This document shows, one piece after another, positions 32,761-45,423 of a DNA stretch of 64,000 bases; position 1 is the first letter of the stretch, and each line of letters opens with the position of its first letter. The notes under the pieces were generated by a model, which saw only the letters and a program-made list of their open reading frames with translations, did not search any database and was not told the origin of the DNA. Made by a program: the position numbers and the translations under genes. This DNA is from Zygnema cylindricum (Eukaryota; Streptophyta; Zygnematophyceae; Zygnematales; Zygnemataceae). Where the stretch lies: positions 461,281-525,280 of the forward strand of contig JBBHKE010000349.1 of NCBI GenBank assembly GCA_037447655.1. Direction: 5' to 3'.

Positions 32761-34244
32761 CATTTGGGTGAGACATCTTTGTGAGTTAGTTATTTACTTG
32801 TCTTTCTTGAAGTCGTTTACTACTTCTTCTTCCCCCTTCAAAATCGGAAGCCGGTATGGAAGGCATATTTGGGTTTCGTTTAGGAAGATTTTCAGCTCCC
32901 CTATCTTTAAATTCCGGTGTCTCATCAAAATCCTCATCGGTTTCCACTTCGTATTGTGGCGTTGCCTCGGATGTTGTCCTTTCCTCCTCTTTTGGTAGAT
33001 CTGCAGATTTTCTTTTTTCTCCATCTTCCTTCTCTTCATTTTCAAAGTCAAATTCAGAAAACTGATCTGTTTCAAATCTGATTTTGACTTCTTTATTATA
33101 TTTGAATGGATCAATGGACTTCACTTCATTCATCACCACTATGTGTTTTACCAAAATTATATCTCTTTTTCAAGTCATACACCCGGTATCCTTTTGTGCT
33201 CTCATCATATCCTACAAGATATCATGGTTTCCCTCTTCCCTCTAACTTCCATTTAGTCTTATCGGAATCCGAACTATAGACTTGACTTCTGAACACTCTC
33301 AAACTAGACAAATCAAGACTTATTCCTGTCCACCTCTCATACGCAATTTTTTTCTTATTTGCTGAAGTTAGGACTCTATTTTTGATGAAATTAGCATATT
33401 TCATAGACTTAGCCCAAAGCTGTAACCCTATCCTCTTGTCACTTAACATACTTCTGGACATATCTCCTAAAGTTCTATTCACTCTTTCCGCTACTCCATT
33501 TTGTTCTGGATTATAGAGAATAATTTTCTCATGATGAATTCCTTCTTCTTTAAGATATTCTTCAAATTCCCTTGAGGTGTATTCTTTCCCATTATCATTT
33601 CTTATCTCTTTTATTGAGGTTTCATGTAGCTTTTCACTCCATATTTTATACTCTTTGAAACATCTTAATACCTCTGACTTATGTCTGAGAAAGTAAACCT
33701 TCGTGTATCTAGACCAATCATCTGTGATAGTTAACATCCATCTCTTCCCCCCATGTAAAGCATACCTGGCAGGTCCCCAAACATCAGTGTGAACTAGATC
33801 TAGTACTTTCTCTCTCCTAAATGTGGTTGCCTTTGGAAATAGAAGTCTATGAATCTTCCCTTGGGCACATCCACTACAATCATCAAAGGTCTCATCATCC
33901 TCAAAAGTAATACCCTCCACTATTCCGTTTTTCTTCATTTTCTTTAATCTATCTAGATGCACATGCCCCAACCTTTTATGCCAAAGCATCATCTCACTTG
34001 CACATGAGTAGAGAACACTCTTTTCATTGCAAAGAACAATTGTGAACATTCCCTGACTGCCCTTCTCAACTATGAAATAAACCTCATTATCAAAGCTTGT
34101 TGTGAAGATTCCTTTCCTAGTTCCTGTTTCAAACTCCTTTTCATCTAGGACAGCTGTTGAGACTAGGTTCTTGCTAAGCTGTGGAATGTAAAGAACGTCT
34201 GAGAGTGTTACAATTGAGGCCTTTCCATCAACTAGAACCTTCAA
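32761..34244 (-). pseudogene. Ty1/copia integrase and linker (element G)
   Basis: The 340-codon integrase frame (34244-33222) encodes the same protein as the F copy, with HHCC and the catalytic Asp/Asp/Glu blocks. The linker frame (33154-32786) has lost two bases near 33164 relative to F. The uninterrupted linker shows the empty site of the solo LTR in F. Confidence 0.9.
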
Positions 34245-34337
34245 GTCAACAATTCCAACAAGACTTGTGGTTTCTACTCTACCATCTCCGTACTCTATCT
34301 CAACTGTTGGGATCTTTCTCAGTTTAGTGAACCACCG

Positions 34338-35605
34338 CTAATCTTTGCACATATGCATTGAAGCCCCTGAGTCTATGATCCACCCATCCTCGGGTGGATC
34401 CCTCTTACCTCCGAAAGCACACTTTTGTCTCCGTGGAATGTCAATATGCTTTTCAATGTTTTTCGTATTAAGAAGAAGCTCCTCAAGATCCTCTTCTGGT
34501 TCATTTTTTTCTTCCACTTCCTCATCGTGAACTTGAGTCAGGAAACCCTTTTTCTTTCCTCCATCCCTTGAGGTTCCTTGACCATCTTTCAGTCGAAGAT
34601 CTGCAAGTTTGACACAATCTGCCATATAGTGTCTCGGTTTCTTGCAGAAGTGATATAATCATCCTCGAAAAGTTCCTCTCCCTTGTCTATCAAATCTGCC
34701 ACCTCCTTGTCCTCTTCCACCAAAGTTTTGATAGGGATCTTTCCCTCTCTCCTCGTTACGCTTCCGCCAATCAGCTCCTGCAGACAATGCTTGAACACTT
34801 GGACTCCCTCTCGTAAGTTCGATGGTGCTTTCTTTCACTAAAATCATTCCCACTGTGTCATCCCAATTCTAATTGCGATCTCTTATGTCTTGCAATCGGT
34901 TAATGATATTGTCATACTCCTCAGGTAGTTTAATCATTAATGCGTTCACTCTTTGTCTCTCAGACCATGAGTTACCTCCACTCTCTAACTCTCCAAATAA
35001 TGCTCTTAAATCATTGCAATAATTATTCATACTTCCTCCTTTATAAGTATAAGCTGCAGTCTTATTTTCCGCCAACTGTTGTTGCTGTAATGATCCACTC
35101 TTATATTTGTTAACTAGTGATATCCAAATTTGAGATGAATAATTGACATGCATAAGGGGAATGTCAATGCCCTTTGCTATACTTTTAAGAATTAAGAGCT
35201 TAACAACCTTGTCTTGTAGTTCCACTTTTCATACTCTGATCTTTCGGTCTGAACCCTTGTCGCCGTTGCTGGTGGTGCTGCTGCCGGTATAGCCTTCGGT
35301 AATCGTGTCACTTGAGTTGCAACTAATCCCTTTTCTCCTTCCATGACAATCTCCTCTCATTCCTCATTTTCATCATCGGTGATGGTGGCAGCCGTTCTAC
35401 CAACTGTAGAGGCGGAGGTGCCAGAAAAACGTGTCCCTCCAAATCTAGGCGGAGGTGGGCATAGAATTTGTCCAAACACTATGCCCCATAGATGCTTCTC
35501 AAATAGTTCTCCCTCCATCATCATTTCCCAATACAAAAAGTGTGATCCATCATATATGGGCACCCTCGAGGGTGGGCCCATAACCTGAAATTCTGTGGTC
35601 TCCAT
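34338..35605 (-). pseudogene. Ty1/copia gag-protease (element G)
   Basis: Gag starts in the LTR at 35605 (METTEFQVMGPPSR across an intact PBS) and closes near 35357. Middle Gag is open at 35225-34869, with a TAG just after (TGG-type Trp codon lost). The knuckle region near 34640 is frameshifted and has a Cys to Tyr-type change (CHFC block reads YHFC). The protease motif DSGASMHMCKD lies at the end of the 34625-34338 frame, followed by the same TAG as in F. Confidence 0.85.
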
Positions 35606-36473
35606 TGACCCACAGAATGAGCAGCCTATGTAAAACCTCTAGGATAATATTTTCCCCTTCCACTTTCCCACTCAATAAGTGCCGCCCAGGCACACAAATA
35701 TTTTGACCACCCTCACCCTTGTGAGGAGAAGACTCCCTTGAGTCAAACGCAAAAATAATCACTGAATTTGCTTCCTTGAGCAGTAAGTTATGGTTGGTCA
35801 AATATGACCTTTATAGATACAAGCTCTCTTAGAGAGAGGTACCTAAATATCAATAAGTCTTCGTCTTTCTACTCACGACTACCTACTACTAAACCCTAGT
35901 CCAATAGGAACACTATATAGTAAAAAAAGTTACAATAGGAGATGTATTTATTGTACGACCATTGTACGACATGGTCTACAAGGTGACACCTGTCAAATCG
36001 GGAGCCATGGTTCCTCCTCCCATCTTCTCCAGTATCAAATAATATGTCGCCACATGGCGCCGCGTGACGCTATCTCCAAATGACGCCAAAAGCTCACTTG
36101 GCGTGGCGGTTACAATGCCGGTCGTCTGATCAAAACATATTTTTCACGGTTCAGATTCTCGTACATGCATGAATTGCTCTTTTTGGTTAGTCTGCTGTTA
36201 ATTAGCTGTTGCGTTAATGTTTATATATCTTTGAATCCCGTCACGTGTATCGTTTCGATAACTCCCTAGTGGATAAGGCTTACGTCTAAATGCTAGTTCA
36301 TAGACCCTGGTTTAAATCTGGACTTAGGCAACATTTTAGTAAAATATCCTCTACTTCAAAATCTGCCACTTTCTAAATATGGCGGCAGCCATGGCGTGCC
36401 TTTGATCCTCACTCTCTTTCTTTAAAGTAACACTAAAATAGAGAAGTGAACTATTAATTACCTCTTTTCAACA
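35586..36473 (-). repeat. Copia 5' LTR of element G
   Basis: This 888-bp LTR is in minus orientation, with complement ends TGTTGAAAAG and ...AGAATTTCA. It has a perfect CCTCAC-AAGG-GTGAGG hairpin. It is inserted in the integrase of H; the right flank is CACTC (36474-36478). Confidence 0.9.
36258..36338 (+). promoter_or_regulatory. Antisense tRNA-like stretch in G 5' LTR
   Basis: AACTCCCTAGTGGATAAGGC stands at the A-box place, CCTGGTTTAAATCTGG at the B-box place, and CAACATTTTAGTAAA follows. The order and spacing match the shared LTR. Confidence 0.45.
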
Positions 36474-38469
36474 CACTCCATCTTCTCTCAGAAAAATCCT
36501 CAAACTGATTGGAGGTATACTCTCCCCCATTATCACTCCTTACTCTCTTAATAGAGGTTTCATGGAGTTTTGTACTCCATGCGTTATATTCCTTACAAAC
36601 TTGTGGGGCCTTTGATTTTTTTTTCAAAAAAATTCACTCCAGAGTACCGAGACTAATCGTCAATTATTGTCATCATAAACCTTTTACCCTCGGGTGAGGG
36701 CATTTGGCCATTCCCCAAATATCAGTGTGTACCAAGTCTAACACTTTTTCTCCTTTATAAGTGGCTTCTTTTGGGAAGGGTAACCTGTGTTCCTTACCTT
36801 GAGCACAACCACTACTGTCACTCAGGTTTTCATTTTCTCCAAACTGAATTCTTTCCACTATTCTTATCTTTTTCATTTCTTTTAACTTATCTAAATGCAC
36901 ATGTCCAAGCCTGTTATGCCACAACATAATATCATGAACACGAACATAGTAAAGTTTTTTATTTTCATTGCTTTAAATGAGCCTAAACATCCCAAGGCTA
37001 TCTTTTTGAGCAGTGAAATAAACTTCCTCCTCAAAGCTAGCAGTTAATGTTCCCTTCCTAGTGCTAGTCTCAAAACCCTTTCATCTAATACAGACTTTGA
37101 GATGAGGTTTTTGTTTAACGCACGAATAAACAACACATCAGAGAATGTCACTATGGATGCCTTTTCCTCCACTAAGACTTTCAAATCTACCGATCCTACC
37201 ATAGTAGTAGTGACTACCCTCCCATCCCCATACTCTATCTCTACGATGGGAATCTTTCTTATCTTAGTGAACATGTGTTTATCCTTACACATGTGCATAG
37301 AGGAACCTGAATCCACAATCCAACCTCCTTCACCTGTCAAACCTCTGAAAGCACATTTTTGCTTTCGAGGAATTTCGACCTCGCTTTTCGCCTCCAACTC
37401 CTCATCCAACAAGAGCTCACCGTCATCGTCCTTTTTCTCACAGTGTACCTGAGTCACAAGAGCCTTTTTCTTTCCTCTTGAAGGTTCACCGATCTACTCC
37501 TCCTTTAACCGATGTTCGGTTTGCTAAGTGCACTACGCCAAATAGTGCCTTGGTTTCTTACAAAAATGACACAAACCTTTAGGAGCCCTCTGTCCAAACT
37601 CGTCGGTCTGATTTTTCTGTCCCCGCCTCTCCATAATTTCTGACCGGTTTCCTATAATCGTTGTTTCTTCAATCGGTCCCTGCTTCCAAGGCTTGCCTAC
37701 TCTTTTCTCCCATTCGGATCTCAATCGTGTTCTCCTGAACGAGAATCATCCTTACCACTGAATTCCATATCCACCTTGAGTCCGACAAGTCCTACACACG
37801 GTTGACTCTATTCTCGAACTCATCTGGTAACTTCATGATCAAGCAGTTAACCTTCATCTTTTCGGTTTCAACATGTCCAGAACTTTCTAGCTCCACAAAA
37901 AGTGTTGCGAGCTCATTACCAAAATCCAACATCTTTCCCCTTTTGTATACATATGCGCCATTTTTCTGATCAACCAACAATTGTTGCTGAATCGAACCAC
38001 TTCCGTACATCTATATGAGAGCCACCCAAAGATCGGATGCCCTATTTACTTCTAAATGAGGAGATGCAAGCCCTTGAGTAAGATGGTGGAGGATGAAGTG
38101 CTTTGTTGTCATATTGTTGTAGTACAAGGTATCAATATCATTCTTCTCGTTCCTACGAATAGGTGACATGAATGTCGGACCAGTTGCTATCCGTGTGATC
38201 GTCTCCTTCTCCTTTCCTTTGTCCACCACCTCCCCTTCATTTGTCTCCTCCGTTGGAGATGGATCTGCATCTCTAGTGAATCTGCTTGCTCCAAACCCTG
38301 GAGGGATGCCAAGACCAGATGAACGCCTCACCGGTCCACTCACTATTCCCCGAAACCTTTTCTCACATAGAGTTGTGGTCATTATACTTTCCCAGTATAT
38401 GAAGCTAGTTCCATTAAAGATGCGCATCTTAGAGGGTGGGCCCATAACCTGCAATTCGCAGACCTCCAT
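36474..38469 (-). pseudogene. Ty1/copia gag-protease-integrase fragment (element H)
   Basis: Gag starts in the LTR at 38469 (MEVCELQVMGPPSK) and is open for 152 codons, with a TAG before MYGSGSIQQQ. Remaining Gag (38010-37792) carries LIMKLPDEFENRV. The zinc knuckle reads CHFCKKPRHYLA, with the next Cys lost. Protease is DSGSSMHMCKD (near 37320), and the integrase HHCC block WHNRLGHVHL...DSSGCAQGK has its first Cys changed to Ser (near 36830). The copy ends in the EDGV part of integrase at 36474, where G is inserted. The rest of H is not in the window. Confidence 0.85.
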
Positions 38470-39504
38470 AAGTCCTCACAATGGGCAGCTCACACGAAGC
38501 CCCTAGGAAAATCCTTACCCCTTTGTGTTTCAGCAAGAATAACTACCACCCTGGCACACAAGAACTCTGACCACCTCTACCCTTGTGAAAGCAAGACTTA
38601 TCTGAGTCGATAGCAAAAAGAATGTATGAATTTGCTCCCCTTAGCAGTAAGTTATGAATGGTCAAAGTTGACCTTTCGTACAAGAGCTCTCTCAAAGAGA
38701 GGCGGCTACCTATTTAATTTTTCCAAGTCGTATCTTCCTCTCTAATCCTTTACTACTGACGTATGTTACTAATCGCAATACTGTATTGTACATAAAGGTA
38801 CGGGTGCTGGTGTACTTTTTGTACGACCATCGTACGATACGGCCAAAAGTCGACACATGCTATATCTGGATTCGTTCCTATAATCATCAAAGATGCCACA
38901 AGCCAATGTGGTTTTGCCACGTGTTAATTGACGTGGCGGTGATCAAAAACTACCAAAAACCTATATTGCGATCTCGACATCTATCGCAGCCGTTCGATCA
39001 GAACCGACTTTCAATTGTAGCCGTCAAAATTAGATACGCGGTATTTGTTTCGCTGTTGAAACAAATGCGCGGTATCCATTTCGTCATCATACCTTACTCC
39101 GTAATATATAAAACTATATTTTTGCACTACGTATCTATTTCACGTTAAACGAATTAGTCTACGTGTAACTATTTATATATTTGTCAAACCCTATATACTT
39201 CAACAGTGGTCCTAGACTTATAGGATAAGGTTAATGGCTACTAGCTAACTTGACGGGCTGCAAGTACTAGGATCAAATTTTGGGTCCGTCAAGTTCCCTT
39301 TTGTTAAATCTGCCAAACTACTGCCTGTCTCTCTATGGACAGCATAGGCAGCCGTGGCTCTAGCTCCCTCTCCAACCTTCAGTGATTGCGACAAGTGTGG
39401 GAGTTGAAGAGAGGAGTTAGAGGCACACTGCATGTGCTTATTTTATGCATTATTTATACAGTTTAAGACCTAGAAAATACTAACAAGAACCATTAATTCC
39501 CACA
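38450..39504 (-). repeat. Copia 5' LTR of element H
   Basis: This 1055-bp LTR is in minus orientation. Its complement starts TGTGGGAATTAATGG and ends ...GCGAATTGCA, and an intact PBS complement (AACC, then GGGCCCAT region) lies at 38435-38449. It marks the right end of the dense retroelement cluster. Confidence 0.88.
39212..39303 (+). promoter_or_regulatory. Antisense tRNA-like stretch in H 5' LTR
   Basis: CTAGACTTATAGGATAAGGTTAA (A-box-like), GGATCAAATTTTGG (B-box-like) and GTTCCCTTTTGTTAAA follow in the usual order. A competing CTTGACGG / CCGTCAAG hairpin also exists. Confidence 0.4.
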
Positions 39505-41299
39505 CCTCCTTCATCATCCTTTGCATTACGCTTCAGTCTAATTCTTTTACCTTTTAACTTTTACTGCCTTCTTGAGTTTGACAACATCCATGTGTTTCAC
39601 TCCTACCACCGTGATGAGATGAGTCACACACATACAATTGTGTGAGACATTGTAGCCCTTTTTTCACGTGTGGAGTAATATATTTGACACAAGCGCTCAT
39701 ATGGTATTATTTTACAACAGAATTTTGTATGCAAATTTGTCTTTCTACGTTTGTTGGATGCCACTTAAACTTTGGGGACATTGTCTTCCTTAATCGCACC
39801 GTACAATAAAATAGTGGACTGTGCGGATCAAAATATTGGAGATGCGGTGGAAAAAAAATAATATTGGTAAATAGGGCTTACATCATTACAGAGTCGGGGT
39901 GGAGCACAACAACATATTAACAAAAGCGTGAATATTAAAGACCTTTGCAAATGTTCATGAATCAACGAATTGTTTTTAGAGCATTTTAAAACACTTGTTG
40001 GATCTCCTTTGAGTAAGATTGATGCTTCGGTTGTAGGATGATTTTGAGAAAGCAGCGTGACAACTATAAATATATGGTTTTCGTTTTAAAAGACAAAATT
40101 GTGTGATTTTGCACATTAAATTAGTACTAAAATTGCATTTTGATGTGACTCCCAATATCCAATGGTTTGGGTAGTTGGTTTGGGTAGTTGGTTTCAAATC
40201 TATGGTTTTATCTGTACTCGTTTTTAACACTCATTCAAAAACAAGGTAACTTGTGGATTGTTCACATTTTAAAACCATGATTTAATTTTATTTGATGAAA
40301 GTTTATGGCCCTACAACTTGTTCATGCACCCATCTTTCCCAAATCGGTTATTTAGCCCATTCTTCTTTTTAGTAGAAAAACGATGGATTGTTGATGTGTA
40401 TCGACCTTTCGCAACAAGCGTGAAAGAGCGTGAAAGATGTTTTCCCAATTTTAAGCAGAATAGTTATATCTACGATTGGAGGTAGTCAATGGTTTTTAAA
40501 TGTTTCATTTTGATGGTGATCTTAAGTCTCATGATTGTAATCGCGGCTTTCCAAATCCATATTGCACACATTTCTCTTACGTTTATCCACATGTAATAAG
40601 TTTATTTAGACCAATAATTTATAATTTATGAATCATTTTAGTTTTCTTTTACCTTTAGCCAATGGTACATGCAAACATCAAAATCTTAAAATGCTTTCAA
40701 GTACGATGAAATCGGTCCAGAGGTCTTCTAACGAAGGAATGTTTAACTTCCCTAAAAACTTGGAGATGTAAACGTATTGAGATATTCGCACTTCAAAGGT
40801 TTTGTTAGAGTACTTGTACGTGGCTACACAACTCCTCGTATAAGCCATCACATTGTTAGTTTCCAAATGTAGTTGAGTGCATTAGTTATACGTAGTTATG
40901 CATGTTCCTCCATAAATAAACAAAAGAATACTCCTCAACATATACCCGTACAAGGCAATTTCATAAGCTCAAAAATGTTAAAAAGACTTTGATCACCTTT
41001 GGTAAATTACGACCAAACTTTTGCCATTTCGTGGATTTCAAACACATATTTTTTTACCTATATAGGTTTAAAGTACGCCCAAATACGTATAATGTAATTT
41101 GTTATTTATAAAATAGAAACAACGATATTATTTTGCATATAAAATAAATTTATGTTTGCTTTATGCATGTTGTTATTTTCCATTTGATATGTCGAGGTGT
41201 CAATGATTTATAGGCCAAACTAATGTGTTTCATAATGTAGATATTGCCAAAATGTGTGTATTTTATAGGTCTTTATTTGTCTATGTTAAAAAGAAGTAA
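39505..41299. other. AT-rich region, no gene seen
   Basis: Only short frames with no recognisable motif, no tRNA and no clear repeat were found. Composition and scattered A/T runs suggest intergenic DNA. Confidence 0.6.
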
Positions 41300-41740
41300 T
41301 TAATATTCATTTTTTAATTTAGACCCTAGAGTGAAGAGAGAGAGAGAGTCACCATGGCTGCCGCCATAGTCAGAAAGAAAAAGGCAGACAAGTAGACACA
41401 TTGATAGATTACCAAAATGTTGCCCTAAACAAGATATGAACCTCGATCTACCAAGTCCTTTAAAGACGTACGCCTTACCATAAAGGCATTAACGAAACGA
41501 TACATGCTTGTGGTTTGGTGTTTAATTAAAGTGTCACGAAAACGTCACTTTCACTTAAACAGACCAAAATTGACGAAACGACATCTATAGTTAAATGCCG
41601 CTCGCGGACGCGAATCTAACCGTGTAAAATACATGATCGCACGGACGATGTCGCCCCCGCCCAACCCGAATGAATTTTAGGCAGCTTTTAGACATAGCGG
41701 CGTGATGTGCCACGTGGCGCCTAGTTTTTTTTTCCACTCT
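41300..41740 (+). repeat. Decayed copia LTR relic
   Basis: It has the LTR landmarks in plus orientation: TAGACCCTAGAGTG, CACCATGGCTGCCGCC, then TATGAACCTCGATCT (complement of the tRNA-like 3' arm), ACGTACGCCTTACC, ACGAAACGAT, and later CGCGAATCTAACCGTGTAAAATA and CCACGTGGCGCC. These align in order with the complement of the F/G-type LTRs. It ends near 41740 without a U5 end. Confidence 0.6.
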
Positions 41741-43556
41741 TTTTGGTGTAACTTTTTTTTTGGAGGTTAGAAAAGACAAGACGTTTATGAAACAATTTTT
41801 TGAAGAAAGGACAAAAATAAGGTGACATGTGTTTCTCAGTTTTTTGTAGTATAGTTTTGAAAAGTTTTAGGTTTTTGAGAAAAATGAAAGCATAAATAGA
41901 AATCGAGGCAACTTTTTGTACAGTTTTGTTTTGTGGATTAAAGGAATCAAACATCTTTTGTAAAAAAATATAAGCATTTTGTAATATGCGTGACTTTCAA
42001 TTTGTGTAAACAAGACATTCAACAAGACACCATTTTGAGCGAGGGAGGCACGAGCGACGAGTTTGAAATATCTAATATGATTACATATTGTGATATTTTT
42101 TTTTTAATCTTAGTTTGGGAACGGTATTTTAGTTATAGAGTAAGAATTGTATTGATACTTGTGGCATCTTAATGTAAACGGTTTATGAAGCGTAGTAGCA
42201 CTTCAATTTTATAGGCCAAACCAAATTTTATATGTGTGTATGATTTTATATCATATAATACAATTTCGGTTTTTCCCATACTTACATGTTTTGTATCTTG
42301 TATAATGTGGAATATGATGCATTTAAAAGTATTCATGTGTGTTTAACTTGAAATGTAGGTAAGGTGGTCTATGGAAATGGAGTATACGTGTGGTCTGAAT
42401 TAGTCGAATTTGCTGCCTTGTACATGATAAAAAAATCACCGACGAGTATGCTTCGTAGCTGGATAGTCATACAGTGACGAATTTGCCTCGTTGTTCGTTT
42501 TCAAAACAGCTCTTCCACAATGTTCAATGGTTGCCAATTTAGTGGCGAGTCTGCCTCGTCCCTATCTCCCGACAAAACAAAAAGATTGTATTACTTTTTG
42601 AGGTCATTGTAACGATTAGTCTGTCTCATCGCGTGGCCCTACAACGGCGAGGTTGGCTCATCGCTAGTCCCTAAAGAGTGAGTTTGCAGAATAGGTGGAA
42701 AACATTGAAAGCTCACGACAAACAAGAATGTGGATGTTTTGCAAAAAAATAGTATTTTGAGTGGACTGGTATAGGAAAAATCGGAGTGAATGAAAAAAAT
42801 AGATTCTTCCATATAGGAAGCACAAACCCTCCAATTACAACTTATGAAATGTACACAGCAGATGGGAATCAAGGCTTATGCCATGCCTAAATACCTTCAA
42901 AAATAACTTCGTGAAAAAATAATAAAACTCTTCGAACGATGAGTTACAAAGCAGATAGAAATACAACCACAAATTATTGCCAGTCGCCGAGGTCAAAAAG
43001 AGCCCACGACAAAAAAAAAGCACATCTATAAAACCTCAAACTTACACCTGGAAAATCAAGGCCATCTTTGATTCTAAACTCACTCAATTACACAATGTAG
43101 CTATTCCTATCTTCAATTCGACTAGGATACGCGGTAGGAGGAATGAAGTATTATCGCCAACATACACAGATGATACACAAGGGAAAAAATGTCGAAAACA
43201 TTTTATTTTTCAATATGAAATACAGTCATTGAGACGACATGATACCAAATTAACAAAGACACAATGAATAGAACATGTAGAATAAGTTCACACGATTAAA
43301 GTCATTGATGAACAACAAAGAAAGAAAAAATAAAAAATAAAATATTTCACAGTTATATGTCATACTAAAACAAAAGTATAATAAAACAAATTAATCTACA
43401 GTATGATTCATAAACAGTATGTACTACACTATTACTCACGCTTGCATCTATAGCACGCAAACCCCTATTAATAAAATAAAAAAACTTGCTTATACTACAC
43501 ACACTATCTAAAATATTAACGGTTTGTCACGACAAAAAAATATCCCAGCAAATTTC
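41741..43556. other. AT-rich region, no gene seen
   Basis: No convincing coding frame. Four loose copies of a GGCGAGTCTGCCTCGTCG-like word occur at about 42478, 42543, 42611 and 42650. Otherwise nothing identifiable. Confidence 0.55.
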
Positions 43557-43670
43557 TTCACGGTTTGCTCCAAACAATGCCATCCGCTCCATGAAGATGA
43601 TCCTTTCTTTTTCTTCACGGTTTGCTCCAAACAATGCCATCCGCTCCATGAAAATGATCCTTTCTTATTC
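43557..43670. repeat. 57-bp tandem duplication
   Basis: TTCACGGTTTGCTCCAAACA... starts at 43557 and again at 43614. The two 57-bp units differ by only a few bases. No function is seen; both translate in frame, but the surrounding frame has no recognisable product. Confidence 0.9.
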
Positions 43671-43779
43671 CCACCGATCTTATGTTGCCATAGGGTGCGG
43701 ATTAATACAACAACCGTCGGAAGGTGAACACCGAATGAAGAAGTTAATCGTCGATTAGAGTATCAGAAACAACAAAGAA

Positions 43780-44720
43780 AGAGAGGGAAAACGGATTATA
43801 TGGGGTATATAAGTTCGACAAGAATAATGAGAAGAAAGAGAGACAGAAAGAGAGGAAAGGAGTATGACATATTGGGAGAGAGCGATAAGGTACATAGAGA
43901 CATAGAGAGAGAGTGAGGGTGGGTGGCTACTGGATAAGGAGAACAAAAAGGTGAGGGGGGAGGGAAGATAAAGTGTGGAAGAGGGAATATCAAAAATTCA
44001 AGGGGGGAGAGAGAGAGAGAAGAGGATAAAAAGGCTGAATGACAGGTTGAGAGAGTGAGATAGCAGGATGGCAAACAATATTGAGAGGAAAAAGATTGTG
44101 AGAGGATGGATAAGGGACAGTGGGGGAGAGGAAAGGTAGGGGGGATGCGGATGAGGTTACATTAAAGAGTGGGAGAGAGAGTGGACGAGGAAGATCGAGA
44201 GAGTGAGGAAGAAAAAGTGGGGTGAGGGAGGGAGAGGTAGAGGGCGCATTAAAGTGAATCACAGGGATGAAAAAGAAAGAAGGCAGATTTAAGGGGAAGA
44301 GGGGGATTAGGGATAGGGCAAATACTTAGGAGGGCAGCAGGGAAGATTTACTGGAGAGGGATTGAGAGATAAACTGAGAGTGACATAGAATGAGGGAGAT
44401 AGAGAGAGTGGGAAGAAGAGAGTTAGAGAGAAGAGTAGAGAAAGGGTAAGGGACAGAATGAGGGAGATAGAGAGAGTGGGAAAAAAAGAATAAGAGAGAA
44501 GAGTGGAGAAAGGGTAAGGGACAGAATGAGGGAGATAAAGAGAATGGGAAGAAGAGAATGAGACAAAAGAGTAGGGAAAGGGTATGAGAAAGAATGTGGG
44601 AGATGGACAATGCGAAGAGGGAGAGGTAAAGGGATAGGGAGGGAGTGTGAGTGAAGAGGGAGGAAAAATATGGAGGTAAAGGGAGCGAGAAAGGGATGAA
44701 AAAATGGATAGAGCTGCGCA
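43780..44720. repeat. Purine-rich (GA) low-complexity tract
   Basis: About 940 bp in which the plus strand is overwhelmingly A and G (GAGAGA, GGGAGAGG and similar), with very few pyrimidines in long runs. Minus-strand Ser/Leu/Pro-rich frames across it are composition artefacts. Confidence 0.85.
44387..44600. repeat. 68-bp tandem repeat, about 3 copies
   Basis: AGAATGAGGGAGAT starts at 44387, 44455 and 44523, and a degenerate AGAATGTGGGAGAT at 44591, giving an exact 68-bp period within the purine tract. Confidence 0.85.
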
Positions 44721-45423
44721 CTTACCCATGCTTTTCTTCGTAAACCCTAAAAGATGAAGCGACGATAATGATGCGCACTTCCATGGTATCTCACCGTGTT
44801 ATTGCCTACCCTAATATTGTTGTAAACCCTAAAAATAAGGCATGGCATATTGGATGTCGCAAGATTACGGGAGGGGGCGGAACGACGATCCGTGCATCAT
44901 GCCCAAAAATGGCGACGTTTAGTGAAAATGGCTTCGCGAGATGTAGATGTCACCCACTAGGCGATGAAGATGTGGATCGGATTAGTAAAAACAAAAATTT
45001 ATTTGTTGTGTTCTGTCCGCATTTGTCGTTTTTTTGTTATCTTTTATGGTTTTCGAGGCGCCGCGTTTTTTCCATCCTAAATTTTGTAACTTTACTCTAA
45101 AATGTACACATTGTGACTCTAATTTGTTGACGTTTTGTGAAACATAACCTATTTTAGGGTGAAACTTAACTCTAATAAGCGTCTTTGTCGTTTACAGCTC
45201 TGGTATTACCGTTATGTTTCATTTTGACCTTGTAATAGAGTAAATATGTACTCTATTAAGTTCGAAGGATCAAAAATAGAATTAAAACGGCAACGTAATA
45301 GACTTAACATTCCGCGACTGTACGACATGTGATAGTCTGCGATAGTACGCTTACGCAACATAATGCGTTTATCGCATGTGCACATGTTATCTGTTCACAT
45401 TGCCACCCACAAAAACGAACGTC
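44721..45423. other. Intergenic stretch with two telo-box-like words
   Basis: AAACCCTAAAA occurs at about 44744 and 44823, in opposite flanks of a short frame (44768-45100) with no recognisable motif. Nothing else identifiable. Confidence 0.4.

Noticed and set aside
43755-44729. Several 60-140 codon Ser/Leu/Pro-rich minus-strand frames
   Set aside because: They are composition artefacts of the purine-rich tract. No motif or start context supports them.
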